Of a stretch of 64,000 nucleotides of DNA, positions 8,920 through 18,061 are shown one piece after another; positions within the stretch are counted from its first letter, which is position 1, and every line of letters begins with the position of its first letter. The notes below the pieces were generated by a model. The model was not told the origin of the DNA, searched no databases, and saw only the letters and a program-made list of their open reading frames with translations. Both the position numbers and the translations under genes were made by a program. Source of the stretch: CAWINX01 sp963837585 (GTDB taxonomy: Bacteria; Actinomycetota; Thermoleophilia; Solirubrobacterales; 70-9); contig CAWINX010000004.1 of NCBI GenBank assembly GCA_963837585.1, positions 310,001-374,000 on the forward strand. Reading direction: 5' to 3'.

Positions 8920-9918
8920 CTACTCCGCGAGCAGGGCTTGGGCGAAGTCCTTGGGGTCGAAGGGCCGCAGGTCCTCGAGCTGCTCGCCGGTGCCGATCAG
9001 CTTCACCGGGATGCCCAACTCGTTGGCGATCGCCAGGGTGATCCCACCCTTTGCGGTGCCGTCGAGCTTGGTGAGGACGACGCCGTCGACCTCGACCGCC
9101 TCGGAGAAGACCTTCGCCTGGCGCAGTCCGTTCTGGCCGGTGGTCGCGTCGATCGTGATCAGCGTCTCGTGCGGCGCCTCGGGGATCTGCTTGGCGATCA
9201 CGCGGCGAACCTTGGCCAGCTCGTCCATCAGGTTGCCCTGCGTGTGCAGGCGGCCGGCGGTGTCGACGATGACCACGTCGGCGCCGCGTGCGCGAGCGGC
9301 GGCGACCGCGTCGAAGGCGACCGCGCCAGGGTCGGCGCCGGGCTCGGAGCGCACCAGGTCGGCGCCGGCCCGCTCCGCCCACTCGGCGAGCTGCTCGGCG
9401 GCGGCGGCACGGTAGGTGTCGCCGGCACCCATCACGACAGAGAGGCCGAGCTCACGGGAGAGGTGCCAGGCGATCTTGCCGATCGTCGTCGTCTTGCCGG
9501 TGCCGTTGACGCCGACCATCAGCAGCACCGCCGGGTCGGCGCTGAGGTCGATCGGGCGACGCTGCGCCGAGGCGACCTCGGCGAGGATCTCGATCAGCCG
9601 GTCGCGCACCGCCTCGCCGTCGGCGGAGACGGCGCCGGAGTCGACCTCACGCTCGAGTCGCTCGACCACCTCGGCGGTGGTCGGCGCGCCGACGTCGGCG
9701 AAGATCAGCGCCTCCTCGAGGCGCTCCCAGGTCTCCTCGTCAATCCGGTCGAAGAGGCTGGCCGAGATCTCCTCAGTGAGGGCGCGGCGGCTTTTCGCGA
9801 GGCTGTCGCGCAGGCGACGGAAGACCCCGCCGCCCCGCGCCTCGGCATCGGCCTCCGCGGGTGAGGGTGCGAGTTCGCGCTCCCCGAGGTCGAATGCGTC
9901 TCGCCAGCCCGTCGTCAT
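8920..9918 (-). CDS. ftsY: Signal recognition particle receptor FtsY
   Basis: This 332-residue SRP receptor has the NG domains: helical N region about 35-115, P-loop GVNGTGKTT, DTYRAAA, DTAGRLHTQ and TKLDGTAKGG, ending in the usual FDPKDFAQALL. The acidic A domain is short (about 30 residues), as common in actinobacteria. ATG at 9918. Directly upstream of ffh, so both halves of the targeting GTPase pair are co-transcribed. Confidence 0.96.
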   Translation of the reverse strand: MTTGWRDAFDLGERELAPSPAEADAEARGGGVFRRLRDSLAKSRRALTEEISASLFDRIDEETWERLEEALIFADVGAPTTAEVVERLEREVDSGAVSADGEAVRDRLIEILAEVASAQRRPIDLSADPAVLLMVGVNGTGKTTTIGKIAWHLSRELGLSVVMGAGDTYRAAAAEQLAEWAERAGADLVRSEPGADPGAVAFDAVAAARARGADVVIVDTAGRLHTQGNLMDELAKVRRVIAKQIPEAPHETLITIDATTGQNGLRQAKVFSEAVEVDGVVLTKLDGTAKGGITLAIANELGIPVKLIGTGEQLEDLRPFDPKDFAQALLAE

Positions 9919-9944
9919 CCGCGCAAACTATCCGGGCGGCGCGT

Positions 9945-11381
9945 TCAGAGGGCGTGGCCGCTCGCGTCCGGCGCCCCCACGCCGGCCGCATCGAGCAGCT
10001 CCTGCACAGAATCGTCGACGTGAGCCGCGATCGAATCGAGGTCGTCGATCGTGTCGCGGTCCGCCAACAGCCCGAAGTGGATCGAGCCGTTGTAGCTGAA
10101 GATCGCCACCGCCAGCGCGTGTCGCCTGGCCAGGAAGCCGATCGGGTAGACGCCGGTCAGCTCGCGGCCGAGCACGTAGAAGGGCACCTGAGGCCCTGGA
10201 AAGTTGGTGACCAGCATGTTGAAGAGCCGGGTCGAGAAGTTGATCGCGGCGGTGCGGTTGAGCAGCAGCGGCGGGGCGAACTCGCGGAACCAGTCATTCA
10301 GCCCCCAGATCGCCTCGGCGCCGAGCGCCTGCTTGGACGCCTTCAGCTTGTCCATCTCCCGGCTCACGGTCCGCAGTCGCTCGACCGGGTCGGCGACGTG
10401 GACGGGCAGCGGCCCGCGCATCGCGGTCAACCGGTTGCCCAACTCGCCGTGCTCGTTCTCGGTGCGGACCGAGACCGGCACCAGCGCCCACAGCGGCAGG
10501 CCGTCGGGGTCGGCGCCGTGATCCTCGAGCCAGCGCCGCAGGGCGCCGCCGGCGACGGCCAGGGTGACATCGTTGACGGTGCCGCCGAGGGCGTTCTTGA
10601 TCTGCTTGAAGTCCTCGAGCGAGCCACTCGTCCACGCGAAGGCGCGATTGGGCCCGATCTCGGTGTTGAAGGGGACCTTCGGCGCGGGCTTGGCCAGATT
10701 CCACCCCACCTCACAGAGGCCGGTGACGCCGTCCGCCGCCCGCCTGGAAGCGCGGCGAGGGTTGCGTAAGGCGGCGCCGAGCCAGCGCAGCGCGCGACCG
10801 AACATCGCGAAGAAGCCGCGCGCCGCGCCGCGGGCCAGGCGGGCCTTCGAGGGCGGCCGGTTGGGCTCCCAGGGAGCCTCTTCGCGGACGATCTCGGTCT
10901 TCGGCTCGGTGTCGAAAAGGAGCATGCCGACATCGGTCGCGGAGATGCCGTCGGCCATCGAGTGGTGCGTCTTGTAGATGATTCCGAAGCGGTCGTCCTC
11001 GAAGCCGTCGACCAACCACAGCTCCCAGAGCGGCTTGGAGCGGTCCAGCGGAGGCGAGAGGTGGGTCCCGATCAGCTCGTGGAACTGGGCGTCGGTTCCC
11101 GGCGCGGGAAGGGTCGCGCGCCCGACGTGCTCGTGGATGTCGAAGTCCGGATGGTCGACCCAGAGAGGAGTGCCCAAGCGCAGCGGCGGGAAGGTGAGCT
11201 TCTGGCGCAGCCGCGGCAGTAGGTGGAGGCGACTGCGGATGTGAGTGACGAAGTCGTCGTAGTCGGGTGGAGATCCCTCGCAGACCAGGATCGCCCCGAT
11301 CGCCATGTGCCCGTTCGACCTCTCGTTGGTCAGGAACGACGTGTCGAACGACGTCAACCTATCCATGTGGCGCTGTGCCAT
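9945..11381 (-). CDS. WS/DGAT-family wax ester synthase / diacylglycerol acyltransferase
   Basis: This 478-residue protein carries the acyltransferase active-site motif HHSMADG (HHxxxDG, about residue 136) and the C-terminal WS/DGAT block with NFPGPQVPFYVLG. Family enzymes make triacylglycerol or wax esters from acyl-CoA and are common in actinobacteria. ATG at 11381. It is flanked by ftsY and smc in the same direction with short gaps. Whether it makes TAG or wax esters cannot be told from sequence. Confidence 0.9.
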   Translation of the reverse strand: MAQRHMDRLTSFDTSFLTNERSNGHMAIGAILVCEGSPPDYDDFVTHIRSRLHLLPRLRQKLTFPPLRLGTPLWVDHPDFDIHEHVGRATLPAPGTDAQFHELIGTHLSPPLDRSKPLWELWLVDGFEDDRFGIIYKTHHSMADGISATDVGMLLFDTEPKTEIVREEAPWEPNRPPSKARLARGAARGFFAMFGRALRWLGAALRNPRRASRRAADGVTGLCEVGWNLAKPAPKVPFNTEIGPNRAFAWTSGSLEDFKQIKNALGGTVNDVTLAVAGGALRRWLEDHGADPDGLPLWALVPVSVRTENEHGELGNRLTAMRGPLPVHVADPVERLRTVSREMDKLKASKQALGAEAIWGLNDWFREFAPPLLLNRTAAINFSTRLFNMLVTNFPGPQVPFYVLGRELTGVYPIGFLARRHALAVAIFSYNGSIHFGLLADRDTIDDLDSIAAHVDDSVQELLDAAGVGAPDASGHAL

Positions 11382-11410
11382 TTCTGCCTCCCGGAAAAGC
11401 GTACTCCAGC

Positions 11411-13760
11411 TCAGGCGGCGACCGAGAGGGTGCCTACCGCCTGCGCCTCTTCGCGAGGCAGCCGGCGGGAGACCACCTTGGTCACGCCATCGCCGCCCAT
11501 GCTGACCCCATAGAGCACATCGGCGGCGTCCATCGTCCGTTTCTGGTGGGTGACGATGACGAACTGGGCGCGGTCGGAGAAGCGACGAATCAGCTGCAGG
11601 AAGCGGTCGATATTGGCGTCGTCGAGCGCCGCCTCGACCTCATCGAGGATGTAGAAGGGGCAGGGTCGGGCGAGAAAGACCGCGAAGACGAAGGCCAGCG
11701 CGACCAGCGACTTCTCGCCACCGGAGAGCAGCGAGAGCTTGCGCGTCGACTTGCCCGCCGGGGTCACCTCGATCTCGACCCCGAGCACCTCCCGCTCTTC
11801 CTCGGCCCCCTCGGCGTCTTCGCTGTCCTCGCCCTCGGTCCCCTCCTGCTCAGCCTGCTCCGCTTCGTCGCGCACCGGGCGCAGGCTGACTCGGCGCAAT
11901 TTGCCGCGGCCGCCCGGGAAGAGGTGCTCGACCATTTCTTCGAAGTTCTTCGCGGTCGCCTCGAACGTCTGCTCGAAGGCGCGCTCGATCTCGCGGTCGA
12001 TATCGCGGATCAGCGTCTCCAGCTCGCGCATCCCCCGCTCGGTGTCCTCCCGCTGGACCTGGAGCCCCTCGACGTGCTCGCGGGCCTCCTCGTACTCGCG
12101 CTCGGCCAGGGGATTCACCGGGCCGATCTGCGCCCTGCGGCGCTCCAGCCGCTCCAGGCGACGGTCGATCTCGGCGCGCTCGTCCTCGCTCAACGCCCGC
12201 TCGGCCGGGCCAATCTCCTCGCCCAGTCGCTCGGCGATCGAGGCCAACTCCTTGGCCGCCTCGGCACGCCGGTCGCCGAGGTGAGCGGCCTCGACCTCGA
12301 CCTTGGTCAGCGCGTCAGAGGCCGATGCGATGGCTGCCTGCAGCTCGGCCTCCTGCTGAGAGCAGGTCCGCATCTCCTCGGCGATCTCATCGCCATCGCC
12401 CTCGCCGCCGACGACCTTGCCCTCGGTCCGCTCCACTCTCGCCCGGATCGCCGCCTCGGCGACCTCAACCGCCGCCCTCGCCGCGCCGACCTCCTCGAGC
12501 AACTGCTGACCCGCCGCCACCCTGGCGCGCATCGCCTCGCGGTGGCGCTCGCCGAGAAGTCCCTCGGCCCGGCGGGCGTGACGGGAGACCCGCTCGGCGC
12601 CGGCCCGCACCGCCCCCAGGGCCGTCTCGCGCGACGCCTCGGCAGCGCCTGCGTCGCGTGCCCGAGCCAGGCCATCCGACGCCGCGGCAAGGCCGGTCTC
12701 AATCTCGCCAAGCTCCTCCTCGAGCTTGCGCGCCCGCTCGGCCGGAGCGCCCTCATCCCCGCCGACGTCGAGCGTCAACGGTCCCAGCTCGGCGCGCAGC
12801 GCCTCGAGGCGCTCCTCGAGCTCGGCGGCGCGCTCGCCAAGGCTCGCCGCACGCACCGCTATCCGCTCCTGTCCGGCCCGCAGCTTGGTCAGCAAACCCC
12901 AGGCGAGGGTGCGCTCGCGATCGCGGTCGGCGAAGCGCTCCTCGGCGGCGCGACGACGGCCGCTGACCTCGGCGAGGCGCTCCTCGAGGGTCACCCGCTC
13001 CGCCCGCGCCGTCTCCGCCGCTTTCTCCGCGGCCGCGGCGCGGTCGGAGCCGAAGCGCAGTTCCTCGGAGACGAGTTGGGCGCGCAAGCCCAGCTCCTCG
13101 CGCTCGATCCGCGCCCCCAGCTCCGCGGCCTGTGCCTGGCGCTTCAGCGGGCGCAGACGGGCACGCGCCTCGCGCTCCAGGTCAAGGGCCCGGTCGAGGT
13201 TGTCGCGAGCCGCCCTCAGCTTCAGCTCGGCACGGCGGCGCCGCTTGCGGTGCTTGCCCAGCCCGGCCGCCTCTTCGACCAGGAGCCGGCGCTCGCGCGG
13301 CTTGGAATGGACTATCGACTCGACCCGTCCCTGACTGATCACCGAGTGCATCTCCCGGCCGAGATTGGTGTCGGAGAGGACGTCGACCACGTCGACCAGG
13401 CGACAGCGGGCGCCGTTGAGACGGTACTCGCCCTCGCCCGAGCGGTCGAGTCGGCGCTGCACGGCGATCTCGGAGAACTCCGATGCGGCACGCCCCTCGG
13501 AGTTGTCGATCACCACTTCCACCTCGGCCTGCCGGCGCTGTCCGACCCCCTTGCCCCCGGCCGAGATCACGTCCTGCATCGAGGCGCCGCGAATCGCGCC
13601 CGGGCTTCTGCTCCCCGAGCGCCCACAGCACCGCGTCGGTGATGTTGGACTTGCCGGACCCGTTGGGGCCGACGATCACGCTGACGCCGGGCGAGAACTC
13701 CAGCCTCGCCCGCTCGGGGAACGACTTGAACCCCTTCATCGTGATCGATCTCAAATACAT
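11411..13760 (-). CDS. smc: Chromosome segregation ATPase SMC, short and apparently hinge-less (single-base frameshift)
   Basis: N-terminal head: MYLRSITMKGFKSF and Walker A GPNGSGKSN at about residue 32. C-terminal head: signature LSLLSGGEKSLVALAF and Walker B FYILDEVEAALDDAN. The heads are linked by about 500 residues of charged Ala/Arg/Glu-rich coiled coil. The frame break near 13600 (cccgggcgcgatt, one G too many) is resolved by joining LGEQKPG to AIRGASMQDV. The total is only about 782 residues against about 1150-1200 in typical SMC, and no hinge-like globular domain is visible between the arms; glycine-rich turns occur near residues 330 and 450. ScpA and ScpB are encoded at 49-50 kb. 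Confidence 0.88.
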
Positions 13761-13830
13761 GCTTCGCTCATTCTCCGTCCCGGAATCTCTAAGGCTCGCG
13801 GTTGAGTCGGACGCGAAGCGCGGCCGCCGC

Positions 13831-14505
13831 TCAGTCCCCGAGGCGGTCCAGGGCCTGCTCGGCGGCGGCCTGCTCGGCCGCCTTCTTGCTCCGGCCCGCT
13901 CCCTCCCCGACCCGCTCGGAGTCGACGACCGCCGCCACCTCGAAGGTCCGCGCGTGCGGGGGGCCGGATTCGGCGGTCACTTCATAGCTTACGCGCGCCC
14001 CGCGCCTCGCCAAAAGCTCCTGCAAAGCCGACTTGAAATCGATCCGCGTCTCAGTGGCGTGCTCGATTCTCGGCCGAAATGCGTCGGCGACCGCGACCGC
14101 GGTCCGCTCGAACCCGAAGGCGAGAAAGCAGGCGCCGATCAGCGCCTCGGTCGCCTCCGGCAGGGGCCGCTCGCCGCCGAGCAGCACCGCGGCCGGGATC
14201 GCGCCGGCGACGTCGGAGGGCTCGGCCTCGCGGAGCATCTCCGGCACGCCGAGCTCCCTGCCGACCTCGGCGCAGGAGACCCCGCTGACCGCCTGGTTGT
14301 GGATCTTCGTGAGGCGACCGGAATCGACACCCTCGAAGGAGGCGAAGAGATGGGAGGCGACGGCGAGCCCGAGCACACTGTCGCCGAGAAAGGCGAGCCG
14401 CTCATAGGAGGCGACTCGGTCCTCGGTCCAGGAGGAGTGGGTCAACGCCTCGCCGCGCAGGGCGTCGGGGAGCTCCCGGATCAGCTCCGCGAGGGAATCG
14501 ATCAC
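13831..14505 (-). CDS. rnc: Ribonuclease III
   Basis: RNase III cuts double-stranded RNA in rRNA and mRNA processing. Signature ERLAFLGDSVLGLAV with the catalytic acidic residues, then a C-terminal dsRNA-binding domain (about 150-224) ending KKAAEQAAAEQALDRLG. 224 residues from GTG at 14505, which overlaps the acpP stop as GTGA. It precedes smc, the usual rnc-smc order. Confidence 0.95.
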   Translation of the reverse strand: MIDSLAELIRELPDALRGEALTHSSWTEDRVASYERLAFLGDSVLGLAVASHLFASFEGVDSGRLTKIHNQAVSGVSCAEVGRELGVPEMLREAEPSDVAGAIPAAVLLGGERPLPEATEALIGACFLAFGFERTAVAVADAFRPRIEHATETRIDFKSALQELLARRGARVSYEVTAESGPPHARTFEVAAVVDSERVGEGAGRSKKAAEQAAAEQALDRLGD

Positions 14506-14748
14506 GCCGCAGCGTGCCCGACGACGAACTCGACCGCGTCGCCGACCGTCTTGATCTTCGCCGCCTGCTCCTCGGAGACCGAGATCTCGTAGCGGTCCTC
14601 CAGCTCCATGACCAGCTCGTAGAGGTCGAGGGAGTCCGCGTCGAGGTCCTCCTTGAAGCGGGTGCCGTCGGAGATCTCTCGCGGCATCCACCTCCAATTC
14701 CTCGGCGAGGTGGGAGCGGACCAGGTCCATAACTTCGTCGCGGTTCAC
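14502..14748 (-). CDS. acpP: Acyl carrier protein (single-base frameshift near N-terminus)
   Basis: The 4'-phosphopantetheine serine sits in DLDADSLDLYELVM. The intact downstream frame is only 61 residues from an internal ATG (14687). Upstream sequence in another frame reads VNRDEVMDLVRSHLAEELEV from GTG at 14748, the normal ACP helix I. Removing one C near 14686-14691 joins EVDA to REISDG and gives an 81-residue ACP of standard size. Located between plsX and rnc, as in many bacteria. Confidence 0.88.
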
Positions 14749-14761
14749 CCGCGGTTTCCTA

Positions 14762-15790
14762 TCACGCGTCGTCCCCGTTGGCGAGCGAGCCGCGGGTCGC
14801 GCCTCCGGCGCGCAGCAGGGCGGCGGTGCGGCCCACCGCGTCGACCTCGACGGCACGGGCCGCGAGGCGAACTGCGTTGGCGATCCCCTCCGGCCCCGAG
14901 CTGCCGTGGCCGACGATCGCGATTCCCCGCAGGCCGAGCAGAATCGCCCCGCCGGTGGTGTCGGGGTGAAGCTCGCGGCGCAGCGACCCGAGCGCGGGGC
15001 GCATCAGCAGGCCGCCGAGGGCGGCGAGCGGGTTGGAGCGGGCCGCGTCGCGGATCGCTCCCGTAACCGTCTTCGCGGTCCCCTCCATCAGCTTCAGCGC
15101 GACGTTCCCGGTGAAGCCGTCGGTGACGACGACGTCGGCGACGCCGCCCGGCAGGTCTCGGCCCTCGACGTTGCCGGCGAAGTCGATCCCCGGCGCCCCG
15201 GCCAGCAGCAGGTTGGCCGCGACCACCTCCTCCCTTCCCTTGCCGGCCTCCTCGCCGACCGAGAGCAGTCCGACCCGAGGCCGCTCGACCCCCAGCACGG
15301 CCTCGCTGAAGGCGGCGCCGAGGAAGGCAAACTGGACGAGGTGCTGGGGACGGACCTCGACGTTGGCGCCGACGTCGAGGAAGAGCACGGGCTTGCCGGG
15401 AACCGGCAGCTGCACCGCCAGCGCCGGGCGTTGAACGCCCTTCAAGCGCCGCAGGCCGAAGGTGGCGGCGGCCATCGTCGCCCCGGTCGAGCCGGGACTG
15501 ACCATCGCGTCGGAACGACCCTCGGCAACGTCGCGCGCCGCCCGCACGATCGAGGCCTCCTTCTTCGCCCGGACCGCGGGCACCGGATCCTCCTCGTTGG
15601 CGATCCACTCCGAGGTGGGGATTACCTCCACGCGTTCGACGCCGCTCAAGCCCAACTCCTCGGCCGGGCCAAAGACCCGAACGCCGATCCCGTCAGCCGC
15701 CGCCAAGCGCGCGCCCTCAGCGAGAACGTCGAACCCTTGCTCCGCCCCGTACCCATCGAGGGCAACGGTCACACCGCGCCCCTCGGGCAT
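14762..15790 (-). CDS. plsX: Phosphate acyltransferase PlsX
   Basis: PlsX converts acyl-ACP to acyl-phosphate for phosphatidic acid synthesis. The 342-residue protein shows the family blocks VALDGYGAEQG, SPGSTGATMAAA, LDVGANVEVRPQHLVQFA, VVTDGFTGNVALKLMEG and HGSSGPEGIANAVR. The first block has GYGAEQG where many PlsX proteins have GGDxxP; the rest is canonical. ATG at 15790, just 2 bp after the rpmF stop. Confidence 0.93.
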   Translation of the reverse strand: MPEGRGVTVALDGYGAEQGFDVLAEGARLAAADGIGVRVFGPAEELGLSGVERVEVIPTSEWIANEEDPVPAVRAKKEASIVRAARDVAEGRSDAMVSPGSTGATMAAATFGLRRLKGVQRPALAVQLPVPGKPVLFLDVGANVEVRPQHLVQFAFLGAAFSEAVLGVERPRVGLLSVGEEAGKGREEVVAANLLLAGAPGIDFAGNVEGRDLPGGVADVVVTDGFTGNVALKLMEGTAKTVTGAIRDAARSNPLAALGGLLMRPALGSLRRELHPDTTGGAILLGLRGIAIVGHGSSGPEGIANAVRLAARAVEVDAVGRTAALLRAGGATRGSLANGDDA

Positions 15791-15792
15791 TG

Positions 15793-16005
15793 CTACTCGG
15801 TGTCGGTGGGCGTCGCCGGAGTCTCGGCAACACGATGAGAGATCACTTCACGCCCGGCGTAGGTGCCGCAGGTGGGACATACCCGATGCGGCAGTCGCGG
15901 ACTGTGGCAACGCGGGCACTCGTTCAGCCGCGCCTTCGGCGCCTTGTGCGTGGCGCGCCGCTTATCGCGCCGAGTGCTCGAAGTTCTCTTCTTGGGGACG
16001 GCCAT
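15793..16005 (-). CDS. rpmF: 50S ribosomal protein L32
   Basis: A 70-residue L32 starting MAVPKKRTSSTRRDKRRATH with a four-cysteine zinc site (CPRC and CPTC). rpmF-plsX-acpP-rnc-smc is a widespread arrangement, but the usual upstream partner yceD lies about 1 kb away on the other strand. A strong hairpin lies 27 bp upstream of the start. Confidence 0.95.
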   Translation of the reverse strand: MAVPKKRTSSTRRDKRRATHKAPKARLNECPRCHSPRLPHRVCPTCGTYAGREVISHRVAETPATPTDTE

Positions 16006-16031
16006 GGTCGCGGGATGGTAGCGGGTGCTGG

Positions 16032-16097
16032 GAGGGCCGGGCTCTCCGCGCCTATCCCTTCGGGTAGCGCCGCGCGCGGAGAGACCCCCCGGCCCTC
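16032..16097. promoter_or_regulatory. Long nested hairpin with UUCG tetraloop upstream of rpmF
   Basis: Outer arms GAGGGCCGGG (16032-16041) and CCCGGCCCTC (16088-16097) and inner arms CTCTCCGCGC (16042-16051) and GCGCGGAGAG (16074-16083) are both perfect 10 bp stems. The apex contains CCCTTCGGG, a C(UUCG)G tetraloop on the plus strand. It lies 27 bp from the rpmF start, so it would be in the rpmF leader on the minus strand, or act as the terminator of the methyltransferase transcript. No T-run follows. Confidence 0.7.
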
Positions 16098-16125
16098 TAG
16101 ATGGCTATTCCACGGGAACCAGGCC

Positions 16126-16145
16126 GGCGGTTCCGCGGAACCGCC
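16126..16145. repeat. Perfect 20 bp palindrome
   Basis: GGCGGTTCCGCGGAACCGCC reads the same on both strands. It is 120 bp upstream of the rpmF start, between the long hairpin and REP copy 3. It could be a protein-binding site; nothing else identifies it. Confidence 0.65.
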
Positions 16146-16226
16146 TCAGTCTCGTGATCTCGCACTTCCTGACCGCCGCCTCCTCGCGACTGTCCGCAAC
16201 ACCTGAAATCAACCCAGCGGACGCCG

Positions 16227-16272
16227 CCGTGTAACGCGTAAGGTGGCTATTTGCCCACAACGCGTTACACCG
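16227..16272. repeat. REP-like palindrome, copy 3
   Basis: A 46 bp copy with arms GTGTAACGCGT (16229-16239) and ACGCGTTACAC (16260-16270) and centre AAGGTGGCTATTTGCCCACA. It has one base less than the other copies in the centre and is in the opposite orientation to copies 1 and 2. Confidence 0.88.
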
Positions 16273-16294
16273 CTGATGACATCCAAGTCTTCTG

Positions 16295-16341
16295 CGGTGT
16301 AACGCGTAAGGGGGCTATTTGCCCGCCTACGCGTTACACCG
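16295..16341. repeat. REP-like palindrome, copy 4
   Basis: A 47 bp copy with perfect 14 bp arms CGGTGTAACGCGTA and TACGCGTTACACCG around AGGGGGCTATTTGCCCGCC. Its reverse complement aligns with copy 1 across its length. It lies 22 bp after copy 3. The rest of the 16006-16442 gap shows no open reading frame of note. Confidence 0.9.
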
Positions 16342-16442
16342 AGGCGATGTCCCTTGATTCTCTGCGGTACGACAGGGGATGCGTGCGTTATTTCGGGTGC
16401 GCGGTCGTGGAATCACTCATCTAGAAGCCGCTCTAATAGCCG

Positions 16443-16912
16443 CTAGGTCGTCACCTGCCAAGCAAGCTGGCCGCCGCACCAGTCGATGACGTTCTTCAGG
16501 CGCTCGGGCTCGAAGGCGTCGGCGATCACCAGTGAGCGCGATTGCTCCTTGACGCGGCGAATCAAGGCCTGCAGCTGTTCGTCGGTCAGCTCGCCCGTGG
16601 AGAGGACCGAGATGACCAGATCCCAGGGGCCATCGGGCAGCGGGTCCTCCATCCGAGCCAGCTGGACGTCGTCGTAGGTCTGGCGAGCGCGGAAGACCAT
16701 GTCGGGGCTGGATCGAGGCCGACAACCCAGACATCGGGGTAGGCCTCGATCAGTCGCCGCGTCGTCTCCCCCGTGCCCATCCCCAGCTCCAGGACCCGCT
16801 CGGGAGGGAACGGGATCGCCGCGATCGCCTGCTCCTGCAGCTCGTCGTAGCGCGGCACCCGGGCGTGAATTCGCTCCAGGTAGGTCTCGGGTGTCCAGTC
16901 GAATTGGCTCAT
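16443..16912 (-). CDS. Class I SAM-dependent methyltransferase (single-base frameshift)
   Basis: The N-terminus (MSQFDWTPETYLERIHARVPRYDELQEQ) and motif I (VLELGMGTGETT) are in one frame; the C-terminal half (RARQTYDDVQLARMEDPLPDGPWDLVISVLSTGELTD, in pieces) is in another. The break is near 16715-16722: adding one base gives VGLDSSPDMVFRARQ, the usual acidic post-motif II region, so here the error looks like a deletion. The corrected protein has about 156 residues, and the substrate is unknown. It is divergent from yceD with a 50 bp gap. Confidence 0.75.
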
Positions 16913-16962
16913 TTCGTAATCTCGTCGTAGGGACAGACACTAGCCCCAGCTGAGGAGCGATC

Positions 16963-17484
16963 ATGGCCAAGCCGCCGGCCACCACGACCATAGACCTGCC
17001 CAGCCTTTCCCTCTCCCATGGCGAGGGCAAACGCCTCGACCTCCCGGTTCGACTTGAGCCGCTGGAACTGGGCGGGCAGACCTACGAGGCCGACCCCGCG
17101 GCGCCCAAGGTCAGGCTGGAAATCTCCCGGCCCGCCGGTGGCTACGCCTTCCACCTTCGCTTTCCGCTCCGCCTCAAGGGACCCTGCATGCGCTGCCTCG
17201 AGCCGGCGGCCACCGACCTCGAGGTCGAGGCGCGGGAGGTCGACCAACACGACACCGAGGACGAGGAGCTGCGCAGCCCCTATGTGGTCGACGACGAGCT
17301 CGACATCGGGCGCTGGGCCCACGACACCGTGGTCCTCGCCGTTCCAGCCCGCTTCCTCTGCCGCCCCGACTGCGCCGGCATCTGCCCAGTATGCGGCGAG
17401 TCCCTCAACGATTCGGGGCCCCACGAGCACGAATCCGCCCCGGATCCCCGCTGGGCAAAGCTCCGCGACCTGGAGGTCGACTGA
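16963..17484 (+). CDS. yceD: YceD/DUF177-family protein
   Basis: This 173-residue DUF177 protein has the conserved CMRCLEPA motif in the middle and a C-terminal zinc-type CRPDCAGICPVCGESLN segment. YceD is linked to 23S rRNA accumulation in other bacteria and normally sits just upstream of rpmF. Here it is on the opposite strand, about 1 kb away. The ATG at 16963 follows GAGGAG at good spacing. Its stop (17482-17484) abuts the stop of the convergent SepIVA-like gene. Confidence 0.9.
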   Translation: MAKPPATTTIDLPSLSLSHGEGKRLDLPVRLEPLELGGQTYEADPAAPKVRLEISRPAGGYAFHLRFPLRLKGPCMRCLEPAATDLEVEAREVDQHDTEDEELRSPYVVDDELDIGRWAHDTVVLAVPARFLCRPDCAGICPVCGESLNDSGPHEHESAPDPRWAKLRDLEVD

Positions 17485-17958
17485 CTACTGCTCGATCTCG
17501 GCGGCCGGCTCTTCGTCCCGGCCGGCGAGGCGGTCGCGGCCACGCTGCACGGCCGCGAGGAACTTCTGAAGGTTGACCTCGAGGGTGTTGAGAATCTCGT
17601 CGGCGTAGTCCTCGGCGCCGAGGCGGATCTCACGCTCACGGGTGCGGGCGTCCTCGACGATCTCGTCGGCGGCGCGCTCGGCCTGCTTGGTGACCTCCTC
17701 GTCGGAGATCAGCCTGGCCTGCTGCTCGCGAGCCTCGCGGACGATCCGCTCCGCCTCGCGCTTGGCCTCGGCCAGCATCTCCTGGCGCTCCTTGACGATC
17801 CACCGCGCCTGCTTGATCTCCTCGGGGATCGTCGCGCGCATCTGGTCGAGGAGGTCGTAGATCTCCTCGCGGTCCACGCGAACCTGATCCGTCAGGGGGA
17901 CGGGTCGGGCGTTGTGGACTACGTCGTCCAGCTTGTCTATTAGGACCAGTACGTCCAT
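17485..17958 (-). CDS. SepIVA/DivIVA-like coiled-coil protein
   Basis: This 157-residue protein starts with a short hydrophobic stretch (MDVLVLIDKLDDVVHNA) and then continues as one long charged coiled coil with the heptad-like segment IVKERQEMLAEAKREAER. This layout and the neighbourhood (coaD upstream, yceD adjacent) match the mycobacterial septation factor SepIVA (Rv2927c type). Such proteins help septum placement or envelope growth. Automatic pipelines may call it an ATP synthase b-like protein, which the position does not support. Confidence 0.7.
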   Translation of the reverse strand: MDVLVLIDKLDDVVHNARPVPLTDQVRVDREEIYDLLDQMRATIPEEIKQARWIVKERQEMLAEAKREAERIVREAREQQARLISDEEVTKQAERAADEIVEDARTREREIRLGAEDYADEILNTLEVNLQKFLAAVQRGRDRLAGRDEEPAAEIEQ

Positions 17959-18061
17959 CAGCAGATCGTAAGCCTACGTGTCGGCGGCATCTTTGGTGAA
18001 GAAGCCGTTATTTCCTCGGCTTTTTGCAAGCTCTCGCCCACGGCCCCTCCTGTCGGGAACC

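Noticed and set aside
11267..13642. 791-codon open frame on the plus strand opposite smc
   Set aside because: High-GC shadow: the antisense frame of a real coiled-coil gene whose codon bias keeps the other strand open; no domain is recognisable and its composition is that of a reversed coiled coil.
13483..14592. Large plus-strand frames over smc/rnc/acpP
   Set aside because: Antisense shadows of three well-identified minus-strand genes.
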